Positions 8,685 to 17,760 of a stretch of DNA of 64,000 nt are shown piece by piece. Origin of the DNA: Candidatus Cybelea septentrionalis (GTDB taxonomy: Bacteria > Vulcanimicrobiota > Vulcanimicrobiia > Vulcanimicrobiales > Vulcanimicrobiaceae). The notes beneath the pieces are model-generated. The model did no database searches. It worked only from the letters and a program-made list of their open reading frames with translations, and was not told the DNA's origin. Location: the NCBI GenBank assembly GCA_003158175.1, contig PMHJ01000049.1, positions 1,079-65,078 on the forward strand, in the 5' to 3' direction. Both the position numbers and the translations under genes were made by a program. Position 1 is the first letter of the stretch; each line of letters opens with the position of its first letter.

Positions 8685-9772
8685 TGGCTTCGCAGACGCC
8701 GGCAGCGCTCTTCCTTGCCGACGGCAGCCGCTTTGACGGTCACGCACTCGGCGTGGCGGGCGTTGCGCTCGGGGAAGCTGTCTTCTATACGGGCATGACC
8801 GGCTACGAAGAAGCCTTGACCGACCCTTCGTATGCCGGGCAAATTCTCACGTTTACTTACCCGATGATCGGCAACTACGGGATTTCCGGCAGCGCTGCCC
8901 AGTTTCGGCGACCGTGTGCCGCGGGAACGGTGATCAAGCAGATCGCGTACCATCCGTCGCACTATCTCGCAAAGCAAAGCCTGCCATCGTGGCTCGACGA
9001 GTACGGCGTGCCGGCACTAATTGGCGCGGATACCCGCGCGATCACGATTGCGCTTCGCGAGCATGGAACCATTTGGGCGGCGCTTGCCGCCGGCGAAGCT
9101 GCGCTCGGTGACGCCGAACGTACGCTCACCGAGTTCGTTCGGACCGCGAACACCAAGCTGCTCGTCCCAAGTGTGGCCACGCAAGAAGTCTTCGCGCAGG
9201 GAACGGAAAACGGCATTGGGATCGTGCTCATCGACTGCGGCGTCAAACGCGCTATTTTGCAGCAGCTGCAGGCGCTCGGCGCGCACGTTACGGTCGTTCC
9301 CTACAACGTAACTGCCGAAGAAGTTTTGGCCTACGATCCCGATGCCGTCGTGATCTCACCTGGACCCGGCGATCCGGCGGATTTGGTGGAGACGATCGAA
9401 GTGCTGCGCGATCTCGTCGGACGCAAACCACTCTTCGGCATTTGCCTCGGCCACCAGCTCCTGGCCATCGCGTGCGGCGCGCGAACCTATAAATTGCCTT
9501 ACGGGCACCGGGGAGGGAATCAACCCGTGATGCAGCTGCGTGCAGGCACCGTGATCGTAACCGCGCACAATCACGGCTATGCGGTCGACGCCCACTCGCT
9601 GCCGGACGACCTGCAGGCGACGATGACGAATCTCAACGACGGCACGAACGAGGGATTCGCGCATCGCACACTGCCGATCGAGGCGGTACAGTTCCATCCG
9701 GAGGCCTCTCCCGGACCCTTCGACGCCCGTCATCTCTTCGCGCAATGGCTCGAAAACTTACCGCGCCGCTAA
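8684..9772 (+). CDS. carA: carbamoyl-phosphate synthase small subunit
   Basis: Glutamine amidotransferase subunit that supplies ammonia to CarB. The N-terminal CPSase domain opens with AALFLADGSRFDGHALG. The C-terminal class I glutaminase carries the nucleophile Cys in GICLGHQLLA and the His/Glu pair in FHPEASPGP. The start at 8684 (ATGA overlap with pyrC) gives 362 aa, the normal length. carB is about 4.2 kb downstream, split from carA by a MoxR/VWA module and pdxH. Confidence 0.96.
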   Translation: MASQTPAALFLADGSRFDGHALGVAGVALGEAVFYTGMTGYEEALTDPSYAGQILTFTYPMIGNYGISGSAAQFRRPCAAGTVIKQIAYHPSHYLAKQSLPSWLDEYGVPALIGADTRAITIALREHGTIWAALAAGEAALGDAERTLTEFVRTANTKLLVPSVATQEVFAQGTENGIGIVLIDCGVKRAILQQLQALGAHVTVVPYNVTAEEVLAYDPDAVVISPGPGDPADLVETIEVLRDLVGRKPLFGICLGHQLLAIACGARTYKLPYGHRGGNQPVMQLRAGTVIVTAHNHGYAVDAHSLPDDLQATMTNLNDGTNEGFAHRTLPIEAVQFHPEASPGPFDARHLFAQWLENLPRR

Positions 9773-10647
9773 TCCTCGCCGCCGTCGCGAGCCTTGCCTG
9801 CGCGGGAACCGGTCGGGGGCAGACGCTACAGCGCTTGACCGTCCAAGCCTTCGTGCTATCGGCGGACACGATGCAGCCGCAGGTGGACGTACCCTTTCAT
9901 GTGGTCGTCACGCTGCACGTTCGCGAACGCGTCGGCCAGATCACCAACCTCCAACTTCCGATGCTCGCGCAGCTCGAACTGCTCGGCGACGAACGCCAGA
10001 CGCTCACCGATCCTCGCGGAACGCAGTATCGGGAGGTCGTCACCGTCGTTGTTCATGACGCCGGGCGCTTCACGATTGCGCCCGCAACGCTTCAAGCAAT
10101 TGACGCGCGGGACGGCAAACCGAAGCAGTGGTTTACCAACGACCTGCCGCTCTCGGTTCGCGCGTCGGCGACGCGCGTTGCTTCCGGTGTGGCCGCCGGG
10201 CTGCTCGTTCACGTCGCCAGGATCCTTGCGGCGCTGATTTGGTTCGCGCTGTTAGTGGGAGCCGCGCTTCTTGCGATATTCCTTCTGCGCCGCCGTGCGC
10301 CGCTCGCGCCGGTTCGCGCGCCGGTGGCGGAACCCGTATCGTATCAGCGCGCACCGAGCGAATCCGAGCGGCGCCGGCATCAAATAGAGGATGCGCTCCT
10401 CGTGCTTCGAGCCGAGCGTACCAGATCGGCTGCGGTTCGCGTTCGCGCCGCCGTGTGGCGCATTATCGGCGCGCCCGAAGGCGAAACGTTGGGCGATGTG
10501 CTGCGCCGGCCTGGCTGCGGCGAAGGTCCGTTGCGCGACTTGCTCGTCGCGCTCGAACGAAGCGCGTTCACCTACGATGAAGATCTGGCCGCCGCGGTTG
10601 ACGACGCCGGCGCTGCGCTCGAACGCTATGCGGAATCGCTCACGTGA
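9745..10647 (+). CDS. BatD-like membrane-anchored protein
   Basis: The predicted 300-residue protein has an N-terminal signal sequence (LTAPLILAAVASLACAG). A beta-rich extracytoplasmic domain follows at about 30-145, then one transmembrane helix at about 158-186 (ILAALIWFALLVGAALLAIF), then a cytoplasmic tail with charged helices. This topology, placed before MoxR, DUF58 and VWA genes, matches BatD-type proteins of the aerotolerance cluster. Sequence similarity is only suggestive. It overlaps the carA 3' end by 28 bases, so either translation is coupled or the true start is a little downstream. Confidence 0.6.
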   Translation: MARKLTAPLILAAVASLACAGTGRGQTLQRLTVQAFVLSADTMQPQVDVPFHVVVTLHVRERVGQITNLQLPMLAQLELLGDERQTLTDPRGTQYREVVTVVVHDAGRFTIAPATLQAIDARDGKPKQWFTNDLPLSVRASATRVASGVAAGLLVHVARILAALIWFALLVGAALLAIFLLRRRAPLAPVRAPVAEPVSYQRAPSESERRRHQIEDALLVLRAERTRSAAVRVRAAVWRIIGAPEGETLGDVLRRPGCGEGPLRDLLVALERSAFTYDEDLAAAVDDAGAALERYAESLT

Positions 10648-11618
10648 CGGTCGACCGGCAACCCGGCGATCTGCGCGCGGCGCTCGCGAAGACCATCGTT
10701 GGGCAAGAGGGCGTGCTCGAGGCGCTGCTGCTGGCGCTGCTCTCCAATGGGCACGTGCTGCTGGAAGGGCCGCCTGGTTTGGCAAAAACACTCGCTTGCC
10801 GCTCGTTGGCCGCGGCGCTGGAAGGCGATTTTAAACGAATTCAGTTCACCCCGGATCTGTTGCCGAGCGACATTGTGGGAACCCGCATTTTCGATCAACG
10901 CGAAAGCCGCTTTGCCACGGTACTCGGTCCCATTTTCGCCAACGTCGTGCTCGCCGACGAGATCAATCGAGCCCCCGCGAAAGTGCAGTCCGCATTGCTC
11001 GAAGCGATGCAGGAGCGCCAAGTAACGATTGGGCCCGAGTCGCATGCGCTTCCGGATCCGTTCGTCGTGATGGCGACGATGAATCCGCTCGACTCCGAGG
11101 GCACCTACGCGTTACCGATCGCGCAGATGGATCGCTTCCTGATGAAGATCAACGTCGGCTATCCGACGCGAGAGGAAGAGTTACGGATTCTCGACCGTTT
11201 CGCGATGGCCGATACGCAGCCGGTCCGCTGCGTCGCGACGCTCGACGACGTTCGCGCCTGGCGCGCCGCGGCGCATGCGGTGCACGTGGACGAAAAGCTC
11301 AAGCGATATATCGTGGATCTGGTCGCAATCACGCGTGCCGCGCAGAGCGTCGCCGTGAAATCCGCCGGCGGCACTACGTTGAAAGCAGCGGACCTGATCG
11401 ACTACGGTGCGAGCCCTCGCGCGACCCTCGCACTGGTTTTCTTGGCGCGCGGGCGTGCGCTCTTGGATGGGCGGGATTTCGCGTTGCCGGATGATGTACG
11501 GGCGGTCGCCGCGCCGGCATTGCGTCACCGCATCGGATTCAACTACCGGCTCGCGACGGAAAACGTGAACGCAGACGTCGTCATCGACGCGATGATCGCC
11601 GCCATTCCTGCGCCGTGA
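10644..11618 (+). CDS. MoxR-family AAA+ ATPase
   Basis: AAA+ chaperone-like ATPase of the MoxR/RavA class, usually partnered with von Willebrand factor A proteins for maturation or insertion of metals and complexes. Walker A is GPPGLAKT (residues 42-49) and Walker B is VLADEINRAP. Sensor 1 lies in VMATMNPLDSEGTY and the C-terminal lid in YGASPRATLAL. The GTG start at 10644 overlaps the preceding stop (GTGA). The 324-residue length is typical. The substrate of this module is unknown. Confidence 0.93.
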   Translation: MTVDRQPGDLRAALAKTIVGQEGVLEALLLALLSNGHVLLEGPPGLAKTLACRSLAAALEGDFKRIQFTPDLLPSDIVGTRIFDQRESRFATVLGPIFANVVLADEINRAPAKVQSALLEAMQERQVTIGPESHALPDPFVVMATMNPLDSEGTYALPIAQMDRFLMKINVGYPTREEELRILDRFAMADTQPVRCVATLDDVRAWRAAAHAVHVDEKLKRYIVDLVAITRAAQSVAVKSAGGTTLKAADLIDYGASPRATLALVFLARGRALLDGRDFALPDDVRAVAAPALRHRIGFNYRLATENVNADVVIDAMIAAIPAP

Positions 11619-12424
11619 TAACGATTCGCGACGCGCTGCTGCGAGCGCGGCGGCGACCGCGCCATTTCGGGGCCGGATCGCCAACGATCTTTCGCGGCGA
11701 CGGTTACGAGTTCGTCGAGCTGCGCGGGTACGTTCCCGGGGACGACGTGCGCCGGATCGATTGGGCCTCGACCGCCCGCTCGGGCGAGCTTCAGACGCGC
11801 GTCGTGCTTGAAGACGTGACGCTGACGTTGGCAGCGATCCTCGACGCCTCGCCGTCGATGCGGGTCGGCCGAAAGCGGCCGTTGTTGACGGCGGCACGCG
11901 AGGCGTTGACGGAGTGGTTCGAGGCCGCAACCGCGGAGGATCGCTGCATTCGAGTCGCGGGCGGATCCATTACCCCGGCCGCCCTGCAACGAGGCTCGCG
12001 CCGCGCGGTCGCGTTGCCAGATGATACCGGTGAGTTCGACTTACCGCGAACCATGCGCACGGCCTACGCCGCGCTGCCGCGAGGAACGGCGCTCCTGGCA
12101 ATCTCGGATTGGTACGATCTCGACGCAGCCTTGGATCGCGAGCTGGCCGGGCTCGGGGCGCGGTTCGATTGCACCGCGTTGATCGCGCGCGACCCGTGGT
12201 ACGAGCGGCTTCCTCTGCGGGGTATCGTCCGTTTGCGCGGAGCGGAAGGCGGAGCGGCACGAGGTTACATCGGGGCGCGGGAGCGGGCGGCGTATCACGC
12301 GGCCGTTCGCGAACGTGAAGCTTCGCTGTTGCGGCGTTTCGAGGCGGCGAATTGGCGCACCGGGATCCTGCGAGAGGAAGATGGCGGCGCATCGTTGGCG
12401 GCGGCCTTTGGATTGCGATCGTGA
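11615..12424 (+). CDS. DUF58 domain protein
   Basis: The predicted protein (269 aa) contains the DUF58 core, a VWA-like fold. The hallmark segment FVELRGYVPGDDVRRIDWAS near residue 30 is followed by LAAILDASPSMRVG, a degenerate MIDAS strand. DUF58 proteins are constant partners of MoxR ATPases. This one lacks the N-terminal membrane helices found in many family members. The GTG start overlaps the MoxR stop by four bases. Confidence 0.88.
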   Translation: MITIRDALLRARRRPRHFGAGSPTIFRGDGYEFVELRGYVPGDDVRRIDWASTARSGELQTRVVLEDVTLTLAAILDASPSMRVGRKRPLLTAAREALTEWFEAATAEDRCIRVAGGSITPAALQRGSRRAVALPDDTGEFDLPRTMRTAYAALPRGTALLAISDWYDLDAALDRELAGLGARFDCTALIARDPWYERLPLRGIVRLRGAEGGAARGYIGARERAAYHAAVREREASLLRRFEAANWRTGILREEDGGASLAAAFGLRS

Positions 12425-13341
12425 CGATCGACCATCCGCTGCGCCTCGGGCTCGGGGTTGTCGCCCTGGTCATTTTTGCGGTGCTCTACGCAACGCTCGT
12501 GCGGCGCGGCACGACGCAAGATCTGGCGTATTCAGATATCGCGTTCTTCACGGATGCTGCGAAGCCGAGAACATGGATTCCGCGAGCGTTGCAGACGCTT
12601 TGGATCGTTGCCTTCGCAGCACTGATCCTCGGCGTGGGCGGTCCGCACCTAGAGCTGATGCTTCCGGCGCACGACGGCAGCGTTTTTATCTGCATCGACA
12701 CCTCCGGATCGATGGCCGCGACCGACGTTTTTCCGACGCGCGCGGAAGCCTCCAAAGCCGCGGCGCGGGCTTTTGTTGCCGAGAGCCCGTCCGGTACGAA
12801 GATCGGCATTATTTCGTTCGCCGGCGCCGCGGGCGTCGTCGTGCCGCTCAGCGCCGACCATCAAGCGGTGCTCTCGGGACTCGATGAAATTCCGCCGCCA
12901 AACGGTGCCACCGCGATCGGCGATGCCCTCGCGCTCGGCGCACGAATGCTGCCTCGCAGCGGCCATCGCGCCGTCGTCCTCATTACGGACGGCGTCAACA
13001 ATAGCGGAGCCGATCCCATGGAGGTCTCGCAACGGCTGGGAAGCCAGCACATCCCGGTGTACACCGTCGGCATCGGCACGCCGAACGGTGGCCTGATTCC
13101 GGGAACAAACGAAGAGGCCACGATCGACGAGGACGCGCTACGCGGCTACGCGCAAGCCAGCGGCGGCGCCTATGCGCGAGTCGAGAATGCGACGCAGCTG
13201 CGCGACGCGCTCTCGAATCTCGGCAGAACGACATCGCTCCAACGCAAACGCATCGACGCATCGCTGCAGTTCGCGGTTGCCGGCGCGTTAGGGATGGTGT
13301 GCGCGTTTCTGGCCGGCTTAGGCCTGGGGCGCTATCCGTGA
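12421..13341 (+). CDS. BatA-like VWA-domain membrane protein
   Basis: The 306-residue protein has two N-terminal transmembrane segments (about 11-27 and 56-73). A VWA domain follows with an intact MIDAS motif DTSGS (Asp93, Ser95, Ser97) and the downstream VVLITDGVNNSG. A C-terminal membrane helix is present. The layout is that of BatA/BatB proteins of aerotolerance operons. The GTG at 12421 overlaps the DUF58 stop and was preferred over the longer frame from 12352, which lies inside DUF58. It probably works with the upstream MoxR ATPase at the cytoplasmic membrane. Confidence 0.85.
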   Translation: MTIDHPLRLGLGVVALVIFAVLYATLVRRGTTQDLAYSDIAFFTDAAKPRTWIPRALQTLWIVAFAALILGVGGPHLELMLPAHDGSVFICIDTSGSMAATDVFPTRAEASKAAARAFVAESPSGTKIGIISFAGAAGVVVPLSADHQAVLSGLDEIPPPNGATAIGDALALGARMLPRSGHRAVVLITDGVNNSGADPMEVSQRLGSQHIPVYTVGIGTPNGGLIPGTNEEATIDEDALRGYAQASGGAYARVENATQLRDALSNLGRTTSLQRKRIDASLQFAVAGALGMVCAFLAGLGLGRYP

Positions 13342-13916
13342 GCGACGATCCGATCGCACGGCTGACGCAGTGGATCGAAGCGGCGGGCGGTGCAAACCGC
13401 ATCGAGGCGATCGCAATGTGTCTGGCAACCGTTGGCGCCCACGATCGCCCCTCAGCGCGGGTGGTGCTATTGCGCGGCCTCGACGGTCGCGGGCTACGGT
13501 TCTTTACCTCCTACGAGAGCCGCAAAGGTCGCGAACTTGCCGAGAATCCTTTCGCCGCCGCGCTGCTTTATTGGCCGTGGATGGAGCGCCAGGTTCGGAT
13601 CGAGGGCGCAATCTCAAAGCTTTCCGAGAGCGAATCCGACGAATATTTTGATGCGCGGCCGCGCGGGCATCAGTTGGCGGCATGGGCCTCCGAACAGAGC
13701 GCGCCGATCGAGTCTCACGCCGTGCTCGAAGAACGCTTCGCGCACTTCGAACAACGCTTCGAGGGTGAAGCCGTTCCGCGCCCGCACTCCTGGGGCGGCT
13801 ACTTGCTCGCACCGTCATATTTTGAGTTCTGGCAAGGACGGCCGAACCGAATGCACGAGCGCATCGAATACAAACGCAGCGGAAACGACTGGGAGATGAC
13901 ACGGCTTCAGCCCTAA
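13338..13916 (+). CDS. pdxH: pyridoxamine 5'-phosphate oxidase
   Basis: FMN-dependent oxidase that makes pyridoxal 5'-phosphate in the last step of vitamin B6 synthesis or salvage. Family signatures are PSARVVLLRGLDGRGLRFFT, the FMN-binding SRKGRELAENPFAAALLYW and the C-terminal FWQGRPNRMHERIEY. The GTG at 13338 overlaps the VWA gene stop and gives 192 aa, close to the family norm; the longer in-frame ATG at 13299 lies inside the VWA coding region. It appears to be the last gene of the overlapping run before carB. Confidence 0.93.
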   Translation: MSDDPIARLTQWIEAAGGANRIEAIAMCLATVGAHDRPSARVVLLRGLDGRGLRFFTSYESRKGRELAENPFAAALLYWPWMERQVRIEGAISKLSESESDEYFDARPRGHQLAAWASEQSAPIESHAVLEERFAHFEQRFEGEAVPRPHSWGGYLLAPSYFEFWQGRPNRMHERIEYKRSGNDWEMTRLQP

Positions 13917-13966
13917 CTTCCTCTAGAGGGACTCCCAGGCCGCTCCGATAAAACAACGGCCCGAGC

Positions 13967-16900
13967 ATGTCGCGCCGGAATGTCATGGTCATCGGGTCGG
14001 GGCCGATCGTTATCGGCCAGGCTGCCGAGTTCGATTATGCGGGCGTTCAGGCGTGTCGGGCGCTGCGTGAGGAAGGCCATCGCGTCGTCCTCGTCAACTC
14101 GAACCCCGCGACGATCATGACGGACCCCGAGATTGCCGACGCGGTCTATCTAGAGCCGCTGACGGCGCAATCGATCGAAGAGATCGTGGCGCGCGAGCGC
14201 CCCGATGCGTTGCTTCCCACGCTCGGGGGGCAGACCGGCCTCAATCTCGCCGTCGAGCTCGATGAGGCGGGCGTCCTGGAGCGTTACGGCATCGAGTTGC
14301 TCGGTACGCCGATCGAAACGATTCGGCTCGCCGAGGACCGCGAGCGATTCAAGCTCAAGATGCAAGAGATCGGCGAACCCGTCGCGGAGAGCGCGATCGT
14401 CACCGATATCGAGCAGGGCGTCGCGTTTGCGCAAACCGTGGGATATCCGCTCGTCGTGCGCCCCGCTTACACACTGGCCGGGACGGGCGGCGGCATCGTT
14501 TCGAACGACGCTGAGCTGCGCGCGATGCTCGATGCGGGACTGAACGCGAGCCTCATCCATCAAGTCCTTCTCGAGACGTCGTTACTCGGATGGAAAGAGA
14601 TCGAATACGAAGTGCTGCGTGACGGCAGCGATAACTGTATCGTCGTTTGCAACATGGAGAACTTCGATCCCGTCGGAGTTCACACGGGCGACTCGATCGT
14701 CGTTGCGCCGTCGCAGACGCTCTCCGATCTCGAGTATCAAATGTTGCGCACCGCGAGCATCAACGTCATTCGAGCGCTCGGCGTCCAGGGTGGCTGCAAC
14801 ATTCAGTTCGCGCTCGATCCGTACAGCAGCCAATACGCGATCATCGAGGTCAACCCGCGGGTATCGCGCAGTTCCGCCCTGGCGTCGAAAGCGACGGGTT
14901 ACCCGATCGCGAAGATTTCGACTCGCATCGCGTTGGGACAGCGGCTCGACGAGATCGAGAACCCGGTCACCGGCGTCACGAACGCCGCGTACGAACCGGC
15001 GCTCGATTACGTCGTTGTAAAGATCCCGCGCTGGCCCTTCGACAAGTTTCCGTTCGCCGACAAGGCGATCGGCACGCAGATGAAGTCGACCGGCGAAGCG
15101 ATGGGTATCGGCCGAACCTTCCAGGCAGCCTTACTCAAAGCGGTGCGTGGTCTCGACCTCGGTCGCGAAAGTTTGATCGGGCCGCTGATCGAGTGGAGCG
15201 ACGGCGAGCTCGAGGCGATCGTCGTTCGGCCGACGCACGAGCGTCTTTTTGCCGTCTGCGAGCTGCTGCGCCGCGCCGGCAACGATCCGGCGGCAACGAT
15301 CGAGCGAATTCACGAGCTTTCGGCCATCGACCGGTTCTGGCTTTACGAACTCGCGGAACTCGTCGGAATCGAGCGGCGCGGCGAACGGCGCAACGGCGCG
15401 GTCGCCTTTCGCATGGTCGACACGGCGGCGGCCGAGTTTCCGGCCAAATCACCCTATTACTATCTCTCGCGGGGCGAGCAAGACGAGATCCGCCCAACTC
15501 CCGCGCCGGCCGTCGTCGTGGTGGGAAGCGGTCCCATTCGCATCGGCCAGGGCATCGAGTTCGACTACAGCTGCGTGCACGCGGCTTGGGCGCTCAAAGC
15601 GGCGGGCCGATCGCCGGTCGTCATCAACAACAACCCCGAGACCGTGTCGACGGATTTCGACATATCGGACACGCTGATCTTCGAGCCGCCCGGAGCGGAT
15701 GAAGTCGAGGCTGCATATCGCGCGACGAATGCGAGCGGCGTCATGCTCGCCTTCGGCGGACAGACCGCAATCAATCTCGCAGGCGAGCTGAGCCGGCGTG
15801 GCGTGCAGATCGTGGGGAGCGATCGAAGGTCCCTCGATATGGCCGAGAATCGCGAACAGTTCGATGCCGCGCTCTCGCGATTAGGCGTCGCGCGACCGCA
15901 AGGAAAGGCCGCGCGCAGCTTCCGTGAAGCGAGAGCGATCGCTCGCGAGCTGGGCTTTCCCGTGCTCGTTCGTCCCTCATTCGTGTTGGGTGGTCGCGCG
16001 ATGGAGATCGTTTATAACGAGGCGCAGCTGGCCGCGTACGCGGAATCCGCGCCGCCGATACTTCCAGAAGCACCCCTGCTGGTCGACCGGTATCTCCGCG
16101 GGCTCGAGCTCGAGGTCGACGCCGTTTTCGATGGTGAGGACGTGCTGATTCCGGGCATTTTCGAGCACATCGAGCGTGCCGGCGTTCACTCCGGCGACTC
16201 GATCAGCGTCTACCCGGTGCAAATCATCGGACCCGAAATGGAAGAACGCATCGCCGGTATCACGCAGGCCGTCGCGCGAGAGCTCGGCATTCGAGGCCTG
16301 ATCAATATCCAGTTCGTGCTGCACGAGGAGAAGCTTTACATCATCGAAGCCAACCCGCGCGCGAGCCGCACCGTTCCGATTATCCAGAAGGCGACCGGCA
16401 TCAATCTCGTCGCCGCCGCGACGCGCGTCGCGCTCGGCGAGCGGCTGCGCGATATGAAGTACGGCATCGGCCTCGTTCCTCACGTCCCCTACGTCGTCGT
16501 AAAGGTGCCGGTCTTTTCGTTTTCAAAAATGCGCGGGGTCGAAACGATCTTGGGCCCGGAAATGAAGTCAACCGGCGAGGTGCTGGGAATCGACGATTCT
16601 TTTGGGGGAGCGTTGCGCAAGGGTTTTCTCGCGGCCGGCATCCGGCTGCCCGGTACCGGCGCTCGCATTCTGGCTTCGATCGCCGACGAAGGCAAGGAAG
16701 AATCCGTTGCGGTGCTTCGCAGGTATTCCGCGTTGGGGCACACGCTGGTGGCGACGCCGGGCACGCACCTGCTCTTGGAGGCGGCCGGTATCGCGAGCGA
16801 GCGAATCAACAAGATTGCAGACGGGTCGCCGCACGTACTGGATCTGATCGGTGCGCGCGCAGTCGACTTGGTTATCAACGACGCGAAAGGATTAAGAGAA

Positions 16901-17080
16901 ATATCCGATGCCTACAAGATTCGCCGCGCCGCGGTCGAAGCGAGCATTGCGTGTTTGACGAGTTTAGATACCGCGCGGGCGCTGGCGGAGGCGCTCGCAA
17001 GCAAAGCGGGGCCGCCGTGCAGCCTGCAAGAGTATCGGAACCGCGCGTCTTTGTCCTCGGTGGCAACGCTAACACGCTAG
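13967..17080 (+). CDS. carB: carbamoyl-phosphate synthase large subunit
   Basis: Makes carbamoyl phosphate from bicarbonate, ammonia and two ATP. It has the duplicated ATP-grasp architecture: the first half begins VMVIGSGPIVIGQAAEFDYA and the second VVVVGSGPIRIGQGIEFDYS near residue 515. Each half has its own ATP-grasp domain, and a C-terminal allosteric MGS-type domain follows. The 1037 residues are slightly shorter than the usual 1060-1075. A 50-bp gap after pdxH holds a GATAAA that could be a -10 element; no matching -35 is obvious. The 3' end overlaps the next gene by 64 bases. Confidence 0.97.
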   Translation: MSRRNVMVIGSGPIVIGQAAEFDYAGVQACRALREEGHRVVLVNSNPATIMTDPEIADAVYLEPLTAQSIEEIVARERPDALLPTLGGQTGLNLAVELDEAGVLERYGIELLGTPIETIRLAEDRERFKLKMQEIGEPVAESAIVTDIEQGVAFAQTVGYPLVVRPAYTLAGTGGGIVSNDAELRAMLDAGLNASLIHQVLLETSLLGWKEIEYEVLRDGSDNCIVVCNMENFDPVGVHTGDSIVVAPSQTLSDLEYQMLRTASINVIRALGVQGGCNIQFALDPYSSQYAIIEVNPRVSRSSALASKATGYPIAKISTRIALGQRLDEIENPVTGVTNAAYEPALDYVVVKIPRWPFDKFPFADKAIGTQMKSTGEAMGIGRTFQAALLKAVRGLDLGRESLIGPLIEWSDGELEAIVVRPTHERLFAVCELLRRAGNDPAATIERIHELSAIDRFWLYELAELVGIERRGERRNGAVAFRMVDTAAAEFPAKSPYYYLSRGEQDEIRPTPAPAVVVVGSGPIRIGQGIEFDYSCVHAAWALKAAGRSPVVINNNPETVSTDFDISDTLIFEPPGADEVEAAYRATNASGVMLAFGGQTAINLAGELSRRGVQIVGSDRRSLDMAENREQFDAALSRLGVARPQGKAARSFREARAIARELGFPVLVRPSFVLGGRAMEIVYNEAQLAAYAESAPPILPEAPLLVDRYLRGLELEVDAVFDGEDVLIPGIFEHIERAGVHSGDSISVYPVQIIGPEMEERIAGITQAVARELGIRGLINIQFVLHEEKLYIIEANPRASRTVPIIQKATGINLVAAATRVALGERLRDMKYGIGLVPHVPYVVVKVPVFSFSKMRGVETILGPEMKSTGEVLGIDDSFGGALRKGFLAAGIRLPGTGARILASIADEGKEESVAVLRRYSALGHTLVATPGTHLLLEAAGIASERINKIADGSPHVLDLIGARAVDLVINDAKGLREISDAYKIRRAAVEASIACLTSLDTARALAEALASKAGPPCSLQEYRNRASLSSVATLTR

Positions 17081-17760
17081 CGGGCGCGAGCAGCTTTCGC
17101 GCTGCGACCGAATCCGGTAAGGCGGGCGGTATCGTCACGGCACGCCTCGTTCCGCTGGCGTTGACACCTCGCGGCGTTTGCGTCGGCGACGGGCGGCAGG
17201 ACGTCGGTATCCCGGCCGACGGCATCCTCGAATGGATCGATCGCACGTGTCCTGCCGAGGACGAACGCGCCTTCGTCGCCTCGTTACGCGATATCGAAAT
17301 GCTGACGCGAATTGGATGGGAGACTCCCTTCCCCGAAGTCCTCGACCAGAGCACCGTGCTCAACATCGAGGATCTCCCCGACGAAGTCGCCGAGGGGCTC
17401 GCGCGTCCACACGGCGTTCTCGTCGCCTGCGCGGTTTGCCGTTCGCTGTGCGTACGTGACGAGTTCCTCTGGAAGGATCGCCAACTGTGCGCTTGGGACT
17501 ACCACGCGCAAGTCTTCGGCAAACGGGGTCCGTGGCACGAAGGCCTTTATGAGGAGCGTCATTTCGAGAGCGGTCCGTCATGCGCGTACGTCGCAGCCCC
17601 ACTACTCGAAGAGCTTAACGTGCAAGAAGTGCTGACGATCGGCGGCATTGCGCAAAGCCACGCACTGGCAATAATCAACGCGACGATCTCGGGCGAAAGC
17701 TCGCGGACGTACATGGCCGTCAAAACCGAGTCGGGCTTCTCACTGCTCCACGAAGCATGA
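17017..17760 (+). CDS. conserved-looking Cys-rich protein of unknown function
   Basis: I do not recognise this 247-residue protein. The N-terminal half has a beta-strand-rich segment starting PRVFVLGGNANTLAG. The middle holds a putative metal site: a CAVCRSLC cluster followed about 17 residues later by CAWDYHAQVFGKRGPWH. It is soluble, with no signal peptide or membrane helix. The GTG at 17017 is the best start, although the frame is open from 16951; it overlaps the carB 3' end by 64 bases and the transpeptidase start by four (ATGA). The tight coupling suggests a real gene expressed with the cell-wall genes that follow. Confidence 0.7.
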   Translation: MQPARVSEPRVFVLGGNANTLAGASSFRAATESGKAGGIVTARLVPLALTPRGVCVGDGRQDVGIPADGILEWIDRTCPAEDERAFVASLRDIEMLTRIGWETPFPEVLDQSTVLNIEDLPDEVAEGLARPHGVLVACAVCRSLCVRDEFLWKDRQLCAWDYHAQVFGKRGPWHEGLYEERHFESGPSCAYVAAPLLEELNVQEVLTIGGIAQSHALAIINATISGESSRTYMAVKTESGFSLLHEA

